A DNA stretch of 64,000 nt from Micromonospora parva (GTDB taxonomy: Bacteria; Actinomycetota; Actinomycetes; Mycobacteriales; Micromonosporaceae), in contig NZ_JNZS01000009.1 in the NCBI RefSeq assembly GCF_000718515.1, positions 186,001 to 250,000 of the forward strand. Reading direction: 5' to 3'. Under the pieces are notes generated by a model. It was given only the letters and a program-made list of their open reading frames with translations. It ran no database searches and was not told the origin of the DNA. Positions within the stretch are counted from its first letter, which is position 1, and each line of letters opens with the position of its first letter. Below are positions 58,839-64,000 of the stretch, in pieces. The position numbers and the translations under genes were made by a program.

Positions 58839-59879
58839 GTGGCACTCCATGCCCCGCGGCCGTCGTCCGAGCGGTCGGCATCAGCCGGCCCGACGTCGAT
58901 CGTGCCGCGCCCACGCTGGTCCCGCTTCACCACCGCACTCGCCGCCCTGGCCGGCGTCGCCGTCGTCCTGACCGGCAGTGCCACGGCGGCCCACGCCGAC
59001 CCGTCGGTCGCCGAGATCGAGCGCCAGATCGACGCCGACTGGAACAAGCTCGAACCGATCATCGAACGGCACAACGCCACCCGCGCCGACCTCGCCGCGA
59101 AGCGCAAGCAGGCCGACGCGCTGGCCGCCCGGATCACCCCGCTGGAGCGCCAGGTCGACGCCGCGATGGACAAGGTCAGCGCCCTGGCCGTACGCGCCTA
59201 CAAGGGTGAGAACGTGTTGACCGTCAACGCGGTGCTGGGCAGCCGGTCGCCCAGCGAGGTGGTCGGCCAGCTCGAGATGCTCGACCGCTTCGCGCACAAC
59301 CAGCAGAAGGACGTACGCGAGGTCGCCGACCTGCGCGACCAGCTGGCCGCGCAGAAGGCGCCGCTGGACGAGATGGTGGCCCAGCTGACCCGCACCGAAG
59401 CTCAGCTGGCGGCGAAGAAGAAGCAGATCAACGAAGAGATCGACCGCCTGCAGAAGCTGCGCCTCAAGGTGTACGGCAACGGTGGCGGTGGCCCACTGCG
59501 CCCGGCGCCCTGCCCGGGCAGCTACCCCGGCGGCGGCGCGGGCACCGCTGTCAAGTTCGCCTGCGCCCAGATCGGCAAGCCCTACGTCTGGGGTGCCGAG
59601 GGTCCGAACTCGTACGACTGCTCCGGGCTGATGCTGGCCGCCTGGGCGAAGGCCGGCGTGTCGCTGCCACACAACGCCGCCGCGCAGAGCCGCGTCACGA
59701 AGAACGTCAGCAGGGGCGACCTGCGCCCCGGCGACCTGGTCTTCTACTACAGCGACATCCACCACGTCGGCATGTACGTCGGCGGCGGCTGGGTGGTGCA
59801 CGCCTCGCAGGCCGGTCAACCGGTCAAGATGAAGAAGGTCGACGACGGCCCGATCCACAGCTACGGCCGACCGGGCTGA
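58839..59879 (+). CDS. Secreted RipA-like NlpC/P60 endopeptidase, copy 2
   Basis: A 346-residue paralogue of 55409. It has a signal peptide with a long basic N region (about 1-53), a coiled coil (55-212; EIERQIDADWNKLEPIIERHNATRADL), a Gly/Pro linker and the NlpC/P60 domain (235-346) with Cys261 (NSYDCSGLM), His309 (IHHVGMYVG) and His321 (VVHAS). Control by c-di-AMP through the upstream riboswitch is predicted, linking wall cleavage to osmotic or turgor state. GTG 58839 lies 12 nt after AAGGAG. Confidence 0.93.
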   Translation: MALHAPRPSSERSASAGPTSIVPRPRWSRFTTALAALAGVAVVLTGSATAAHADPSVAEIERQIDADWNKLEPIIERHNATRADLAAKRKQADALAARITPLERQVDAAMDKVSALAVRAYKGENVLTVNAVLGSRSPSEVVGQLEMLDRFAHNQQKDVREVADLRDQLAAQKAPLDEMVAQLTRTEAQLAAKKKQINEEIDRLQKLRLKVYGNGGGGPLRPAPCPGSYPGGGAGTAVKFACAQIGKPYVWGAEGPNSYDCSGLMLAAWAKAGVSLPHNAAAQSRVTKNVSRGDLRPGDLVFYYSDIHHVGMYVGGGWVVHASQAGQPVKMKKVDDGPIHSYGRPG

Positions 59880-59891
59880 CCCGGGTGACGA

Positions 59892-59925
59892 GAGGGCCCG
59901 CCGCGATCCGTCGCGGCGGGCCCTC
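59892..59925. terminator. Perfect 15-bp bidirectional terminator
   Basis: GAGGGCCCGCCGCGA and its complement around a TCCG loop, between the convergent endopeptidase and dcd genes. Confidence 0.85.
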
Positions 59926-59936
59926 GTCGTCGTGGT

Positions 59937-60515
59937 TCAGCGGGTGGGCCAGGTGCGCCAGTGCTGCCAGGCGCGGCTCGGCGTCGGCCCCCGCTGGCCC
60001 TGGTAGCGCGAGCCGTAGACCACCGAGCCGTACGGGTGCTCGGCCGGCGAGGAGAGCCGGAAGATGCAGAGCTGCCCGATCTTCATGCCGGGCCACAGGG
60101 TGATCGGCAGGTTCGCCACGTTCGAGAGTTCCAGCGTCACGTGACCGGAGAAGCCCGGGTCGATGAAGCCGGCGGTGGAGTGGGTGAGCAGCCCGAGCCG
60201 GCCCAGGGAGCTCTTGCCCTCCAGTCGGCCGGCGAGCTGGTCACCCAGCGAGATGACCTCCAGCGTCGAGGCGAGCACGAACTCCCCGGGGTGCAGCACG
60301 AAGGGCTCACCGTCGGGGACCTCGACCGCCGAGGTCAGGTCGTCCTGCTGCATGGCGGGATCGATGTGGGTGTAGAGGTGGTTGTTGAAGACCCGGAACA
60401 GCCGGTCGAGTCGGACGTCGATGCTGGACGGTTGGACCAGGGTGGGCTCGAACGGCTCCAGGCCCAGCGTGCCGGCCTTGATCTCGGAGACCAGGTCGCG
60501 GTCGGAGAGCAGCAT
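59937..60515 (-). CDS. dcd: dCTP deaminase (probably bifunctional, dUMP-forming)
   Basis: A 192-residue trimeric dUTPase-fold enzyme that deaminates dCTP for thymidylate supply. It has [11 protein letters not shown] at the start, [42 protein letters not shown] and [16 protein letters not shown] with the catalytic Glu, and the C-terminal [11 protein letters not shown] nucleotide cover. The sequence is of the mycobacterial type that also hydrolyses dUTP to dUMP. ATG 60515 is supported by TATGGT six nt upstream. A LexA-like box lies 72 nt upstream in the divergent promoter region. Confidence 0.95.
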   Translation of the reverse strand: MLLSDRDLVSEIKAGTLGLEPFEPTLVQPSSIDVRLDRLFRVFNNHLYTHIDPAMQQDDLTSAVEVPDGEPFVLHPGEFVLASTLEVISLGDQLAGRLEGKSSLGRLGLLTHSTAGFIDPGFSGHVTLELSNVANLPITLWPGMKIGQLCIFRLSSPAEHPYGSVVYGSRYQGQRGPTPSRAWQHWRTWPTR

Positions 60516-60521
60516 CGGACC

Positions 60522-60527
60522 ACCATA
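60522..60527 (-). promoter_or_regulatory. -10 element for dcd, leaderless
   Basis: TATGGT on the minus strand followed by six nt and ATG 60515. Confidence 0.45.
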
Positions 60528-60586
60528 GCCGCGTTGCCGAAAGTGCCCGGATTCGGTGCCGGTGACCAGCGCGTCGAGGTCGCTGC

Positions 60587-60602
60587 TCGTACATTTGTTC
60601 GA
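60587..60602. promoter_or_regulatory. LexA-like SOS box
   Basis: TCGTACATTTGTTCGA matches the actinobacterial LexA site TCGAAC-N4-GTTCGA at 11 of 12 defined positions. It abuts the TAGAAT -10 element of the flavoprotein gene, so bound LexA would block that promoter. Confidence 0.6.
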
Positions 60603-60608
60603 TAGAAT
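60603..60608 (+). promoter_or_regulatory. -10 element for PPOX gene, leaderless
   Basis: TAGAAT (five of six to TATAAT), six nt before ATG 60615. No ribosome site is present, consistent with leaderless translation. Confidence 0.55.
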
Positions 60609-60614
60609 GCTCAC

Positions 60615-61172
60615 ATGGCTTCCTGGTCCGAATTCGCCGCCGACGAGCCCCGACTCGCCGACGGGATCCGCGTTCTCCTCCAGCAGTACGGGCCGGGCTT
60701 CGGCTATCTGGCCACGGTCCGCGCCGACGGCGGGCCCCGCGTCCATCCGGTCTCCCCGGTCATCACCGCCGAGGGGCTGTTCTGCTTCATCATCGACTCG
60801 CCCAAGCGCCGTGACCTCGAACGGGACGGCCGCTACGCGCTGCACTCGTTCCCGGCCGAGGAGAGCGACGACGAGGCATACGTGGCAGGGCGGGCCCGTC
60901 CGGTGACCGATCCGGTCCGGGTGGCGCAGCTGGCGCAGAGCGCCCGCGCCGAGCCGCAGGTCGACTGGCGGCTCTTCGAGTTCACCATCGACGTGGCGAT
61001 GCTTACCCGCCGTGAGCAGCACATCGCGGGCGTTCCCGGCCTCGCGCCGGGTCGGCCGGCCGTGCGGGTCTGGCTCGACCCAAACGCCCCGTCGGCGGTG
61101 GCCACCCCGTTGGCCGTCCCGCCGACGCGCCCGACCCGCCTCAGCCGTGACGTCCAGTGCACGGCCGCCTGA
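60615..61172 (+). CDS. Pyridoxamine 5'-phosphate oxidase-like (PPOX) flavoprotein
   Basis: A 185-residue split-barrel protein. [21 protein letters not shown] (about 28-48) is the flavin- or F420-binding strand pair, followed by [23 protein letters not shown] and [11 protein letters not shown]. Members bind FMN, F420 or haem; which one is not evident. The promoter contains a LexA-like box directly next to the -10, so induction by DNA damage is predicted, which is unusual for this family. It is divergent from dcd. A strong terminator follows. Confidence 0.85.
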   Translation: MASWSEFAADEPRLADGIRVLLQQYGPGFGYLATVRADGGPRVHPVSPVITAEGLFCFIIDSPKRRDLERDGRYALHSFPAEESDDEAYVAGRARPVTDPVRVAQLAQSARAEPQVDWRLFEFTIDVAMLTRREQHIAGVPGLAPGRPAVRVWLDPNAPSAVATPLAVPPTRPTRLSRDVQCTAA

Positions 61173-61191
61173 CCACGACTGGAAGATCATC

Positions 61192-61225
61192 GGTGTCGGC
61201 TCCGTGAGGACGGAGCCGACACCGG
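61192..61225 (+). terminator. Perfect 15-bp terminator after PPOX gene
   Basis: CGGTGTCGGCTCCGT and its complement around a GAGG loop. The remaining sequence to the tRNA at 61433 shows no gene. Confidence 0.85.
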
Positions 61226-61432
61226 GCTGTACGTACGCCCGCCGCCGGCACCCCGCATGATCAACTCGGTTTCCGTGAAACCGCGGTGTCCCGGCGCTTC
61301 GGACGCCCCGATTTTCAGCAAGCCGAGTGGATCAACCCGGGTCGGCCAGGGTTGTGCGGTATGCGGACACCCGCGGCCGGCGGGGGTACCTGGGTGCACG
61401 GGCTCGACGACTCGGGTACAGTGGTGCCGCTT

Positions 61433-61506
61433 GCGGGTGTAGTTCAATGGCAGAACATCAGCTTCCCAAGCTGACAGTGCGGGTTCGATTCCCGTCACCC
61501 GCTCCA
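61433..61506 (+). tRNA. tRNA-Gly (anticodon CCC)
   Basis: A 74-nt cloverleaf: acceptor GCGGGTG/CACCCGC with encoded CCA, anticodon stem TCAGC/GCTGA enclosing TTCCCAA (anticodon CCC, reading GGG), and T-arm GCGGG-TTCGATT-CCCGT. A TACAGT at 61417-61422 is a suitable -10. A GC-rich inverted repeat follows at about 61510-61555. Confidence 0.97.
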
Positions 61507-61644
61507 CGCGAAGGGCCCTGGTCAGGACGAGAGTCCCAGCCAGGGCCTTCGACGTTTCCCAGGCCACGAGCACCCGGCGGGCCATCCACAGGCCGGTAGC
61601 CAGAAGGTCGAGCGGACACCGTGCCGATAGGCCCACGACGAGAT

Positions 61645-61679
61645 CCGGGCGGCCCGGCCGCAAAGGCCGGACCGCCCGG
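61645..61679 (-). terminator. Terminator of the secreted repeat protein gene
   Basis: CCGGGCGGCCCGGCC and GGCCGGACCGCCCGG (one mismatch in 15) around a GCAAA loop, 27 nt beyond the stop of the gene at 61706. Confidence 0.7.
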
Positions 61680-61705
61680 GCGCGCCGAAACGGCGCCGAG
61701 GAATA

Positions 61706-62992
61706 TCAGCAGGTCTGGATCCAGCGTGATCTGACGCCCGCGTCCAGCGTCACCTCGTCACCCGTAGCTACGGTGACCCAGTCGGTGTGGCCGTAGTTGG
61801 CGCCACCGGTCTCGTTCCAGTAGTAGATCAGGTCCGAGTCGATCGAGTCGATGAACTCGTGCGGGTCGTACACGTGAAACTGCACCCGGTAGGTGCCCGG
61901 GCGGACGTACGCCGTGAAGGTGCCGTCGGGATTGATGGTGGTCAGCCCGCCGGAGCCGGACGAGCCGGGTTGCGTCGCCACCTCGATGCGGTAGATCCCT
62001 TCGTAGCCGACCGGGGCGCCCACCTCGCACGTGTCCCACACGCGGTTGTTGTTGCCGTCCACCCAGACGGTGCCGCGGACGATCGCCCCCTGCTCGACCG
62101 TGACGGTGTGCCGCGCCGTGTTGTTCTCCAGGGTCGTCTCCGGCAACGTCGTCGCCGCGGTCGCCTCCATCGTCACGACGTCGCCGACGGTGGTGGAGGT
62201 GAGGATCCCGCCGTAGTACAGCTGCTCGCTCGTCTCGCCCGGCCACAGCGGGCTGTGGATGCAGCGCCAGCCAGTCCGGCCGTCGGCGACGCCGTCGCCG
62301 AACGCGCAGTCCCACCCCTCGCTCGACATCTCCGAGCCCTGCATCCCGGCCGGCACCGGGATGGTGACGGTCACCTCGCCCGAGGGGGAGTTCCCGGAGT
62401 TCCGGAGAGACGTGGAAACATTGACATACTCGTTCGGGAGGAGCTGCTGGCTGGTTGCGGCGGGCACGAACTCGAGGTCCATCGTGCTGGGGATGTAGCG
62501 CACGCTCGCCTGGCCGATGTTGTTGGCGGTCGACGACTCCATACCGGTCTTCGCCGTGGCGGTGACGGTCACCGCGTCTCCGGCTGTGCCGGGCGGGAGC
62601 CCGAACGGCAGGTTCAGCGTGTCGGCGATCTCCCCGGCGGCCAGGGGGGCGTGTACGCAGGTCGCGGTGCCCTGCAGGTCACAGCTCCAGCTCGGCGGGA
62701 TCACGAACCCGTCGGAGGAGAACCAGGCGCCCGCCGGCAGCGTGAACGCCACTGTCACATCCTGGCTGGCCTTCGTGCCGGAGTTGCGTACGTCGAGGGT
62801 AAGGGTCGACCAGCCACCGCTGGCCGGCACCTCGACGGTGTCGACGGAGGCGGCGACCACGAGGTCCGCCCGGGAGGGGGCGGCGCCCGCCGGGCCGGTG
62901 GGCAGCAGGCCGGTGGCGAGCCCGGCCAGCGCGCCGACCAGGAGACTGCTACGGAGCAGGTGCTGGCGGGTGGAGCGGAATTGAACGGACAT
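61706..62992 (-). CDS. Secreted protein with DUF11/CARDB-like and SdrD-like repeats
   Basis: A 428-residue exported protein. A signal peptide covers about 1-38. Two related beta modules follow (45-165 and 170-300) with the DUF11/CARDB pattern of VRNSGTKASQDVTVAFTLPAGAWF and LRNSGNSPSGEVTVTIPVPAGMQ, each with a disulfide-like Cys pair. The C-terminal part (305-428) is SdrD B-like (GTVWVDGNNNRVWD, GTFTAYVRPGTYRVQF). No sortase signal or membrane anchor is present, and it ends WIQTC. It is probably a surface or matrix protein. AGGA lies before ATG 62992. Confidence 0.78.
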   Translation of the reverse strand: MSVQFRSTRQHLLRSSLLVGALAGLATGLLPTGPAGAAPSRADLVVAASVDTVEVPASGGWSTLTLDVRNSGTKASQDVTVAFTLPAGAWFSSDGFVIPPSWSCDLQGTATCVHAPLAAGEIADTLNLPFGLPPGTAGDAVTVTATAKTGMESSTANNIGQASVRYIPSTMDLEFVPAATSQQLLPNEYVNVSTSLRNSGNSPSGEVTVTIPVPAGMQGSEMSSEGWDCAFGDGVADGRTGWRCIHSPLWPGETSEQLYYGGILTSTTVGDVVTMEATAATTLPETTLENNTARHTVTVEQGAIVRGTVWVDGNNNRVWDTCEVGAPVGYEGIYRIEVATQPGSSGSGGLTTINPDGTFTAYVRPGTYRVQFHVYDPHEFIDSIDSDLIYYWNETGGANYGHTDWVTVATGDEVTLDAGVRSRWIQTC

Positions 62993-63303
62993 CAGGTCCT
63001 AACGTCGGAGGGGATCGACCGGGCCAGCGGCCCGGTCCTCGGGATCGTCGGCGTCCATCCGATAGAGCGCCAAGATCATGACCATCGTTACGTCGCGCCG
63101 GCGGGCTCCCGAATAGCGATGGGCCATCCACGGGCCACAAGGTCGTACAACCAGGGGTCAAACCAGGCCACCCGCCTGCAATGTTGTTGCGGTCAGCAAC
63201 GCCAGCAACCCCGGCGGCGCTACAAGACCGCGAAGACCTCGCCCTTCCCGCGTTAACCTCGCTGGTCTCCCAGAGCGTTCAGGTGGTGGGAGGGACACAC
63301 ACC
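62993..63303. other. Divergent intergenic region before second sigma gene
   Basis: 311 bp without a supported gene. It has a perfect 9-bp hairpin GACCGGGCC-AGC-GGCCCGGTC at 63017-63037 in the leader of the minus-strand gene, a GTTGC-N5-GCAAC repeat at 63187-63201 and a possible -10 TAACCT at 63254-63259 for the sigma gene, without a clear -35. Confidence 0.4.
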
Positions 63304-63837
63304 ATGCAACGACCCCGGGAACTGGCACCGCCGGAGGGCTTCGCCGAGTTCGTCGCGGCGCGCTCCGATGCGCTGCTGCGTTCGGCCTGGCTACTCACCG
63401 GTGATGCCGGGCGGGCCGAGGACCTGTTGCAGACGGTCCTGGCGGATGTCTGGCGGCGCTGGGCCACGATCAACAGCGCCGGGCATCCCGAGGCGTACCT
63501 GCGCAGAGCGTTGTTCACCACCTACGTCTCCTGGTGGCGACGGCGCTGGCGCAGTGAGGTGCCGAGCCAGCCGCCGGACCAGCCCTCACGTGGCGACATG
63601 GCCGGGGAGTCCGCCGACCGGGACGCCGTACGCCGCGCACTGGCCCGGCTGAGCCGGCAGCAGCGGGCGATCGTGGTGCTCCGCTACGTCGAGGACCTGA
63701 CGGTGCAGCGGACAGCGGAAGTGCTCGGCTGCTCGCACAACACCGTAAAGGTGCAGGCCTTCCGCGCTTTACGGATTCTGCGTACCGATCCGGATCTTGA
63801 ATTGTTCGCCGCCTGGAGGTCGCGAAGTGACGCATGA
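63304..63837 (+). CDS. SigE-family RNA polymerase sigma factor, second copy
   Basis: A 177-residue ECF-type factor of the same subgroup as 9255. Region 2 is about 10-75 (FAEFVAARSDALLRSAWLLTGDAGRAEDLLQ) and region 4 about 108-165 (LSRQQRAIVVLRYVEDLTVQRTAEVLG with recognition helix SHNTVKVQAFRALRILR); YLRRALFTTYVSWWRRRWR lies between. Codon 156 (63769-63771) is TTA. GGGAGGG lies upstream of ATG 63304. Its end overlaps the next gene by 11 nt. Confidence 0.88.
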   Translation: MQRPRELAPPEGFAEFVAARSDALLRSAWLLTGDAGRAEDLLQTVLADVWRRWATINSAGHPEAYLRRALFTTYVSWWRRRWRSEVPSQPPDQPSRGDMAGESADRDAVRRALARLSRQQRAIVVLRYVEDLTVQRTAEVLGCSHNTVKVQAFRALRILRTDPDLELFAAWRSRSDA

Positions 63838-64000
63838 AGATGAGGACATCAGGCTCCTGCTGACCAGCGCCGTTCCGCCACTGACACCGCCACCGGACCG
63901 GGTCGTCGAAGTGGCCAGGCGGGTCCGCCGGCGCCGGCAGCGCCTGATCGGAAGCGCAGCGCTCGCCGTGGCAGTGGTCGTTGGCCTGGGCGTCGGAGGG
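63827..64000 (+). CDS. Membrane protein paired with second sigma factor (3' truncated by window)
   Basis: GTG 63827, with GGAGG seven nt upstream, opens a frame that remains open for all 58 codons to the window edge. It encodes an acidic N terminus (THEDEDIRLLLTSAVPPLT), a basic patch (VARRVRRRRQR) and the start of a membrane helix (LIGSAALAVAVVVGLGVGG). The plan is the same as the N terminus of the sigma-linked protein at 8065. It overlaps the sigma gene by 11 nt. The outside domain is beyond the window. Confidence 0.75.
   Translation, partial: MTHEDEDIRLLLTSAVPPLTPPPDRVVEVARRVRRRRQRLIGSAALAVAVVVGLGVGG

Overview
The window is chromosomal DNA from a high-GC actinomycete. Codon third positions are almost all G or C, GTG and TTG starts are common, and several gene families (SigE-family sigma factors, DUF5753/DUF397 regulator pairs, class E sortase, PASTA kinases, CrgA) are typical of filamentous actinobacteria. 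The gene set looks most like Micromonospora or a close relative in the Micromonosporaceae; this is inferred from recognition of the proteins and was not searched. I see no prophage, insertion sequence, CRISPR array, rRNA operon or biosynthetic gene cluster.

Layout. 1-8 kb is housekeeping: a YbaK-type tRNA editing protein, SufE, a FrnE/DsbA-like oxidoreductase, a CBS protein, prolyl-tRNA synthetase, an SGNH esterase, a secreted repeat protein and a rhodanese. 8-10 kb holds a SigE-family sigma factor overlapping a membrane-anchored propeller-like partner; the same arrangement begins again at the right edge (63.3-64 kb). 9.9-12.9 kb is a TetR repressor, a FAD monooxygenase and an MFS exporter, with three operator-like palindromes between the divergent genes. 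13-19.7 kb is an acyl-CoA or leucine catabolic island (TetR, biotin carboxylase, HMG-CoA lyase, carboxyltransferase, acyl-CoA dehydrogenase) interrupted by a secreted M7 metalloprotease. 19.8-34.5 kb is more accessory: a large XRE-STAND-TPR regulator, MarR/YceI, a glutamate-cysteine ligase homologue, several membrane proteins, two PASTA proteins without kinases, an apparently frameshifted gene, a DUF5753/DUF397 pair and a secreted subtilase.

34.5-50.4 kb contains a TagA-type glycosyltransferase with an epimerase, tRNA-Leu, and the classic actinobacterial growth and division locus: fhaA-fhaB-pstP-rodA-pbpA-pknA-pknB. It faces a SanA/ElyC-like gene and the opposing run DUF881-sortase E-small membrane protein-glutamine amidotransferase, with crgA beyond. 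This order matches the well known fhaA-to-crgA region near the origin in actinobacteria. Overlapping start and stop codons tie most of these genes together. 50.5-55.2 kb has an Fe-S reductase and two CNNM/CBS transporters. 55.3-59.9 kb is a cell-wall hydrolase island: two RipA-like NlpC/P60 proteins flank an amidase, and the second sits behind a ydaO-type c-di-AMP riboswitch. 59.9-64 kb has dcd, a PPOX flavoprotein with a LexA-like box, tRNA-Gly, a secreted repeat protein and the second sigma module.

Regulatory reading. At ten genes a TAnnnT hexamer ends 6-8 nt before the start codon, which predicts leaderless mRNAs and helped choose starts. Strong hairpin terminators separate many units. Rare TTA codons occur in fhaB, pstP, the DUF5753 regulator and the right-hand sigma factor.
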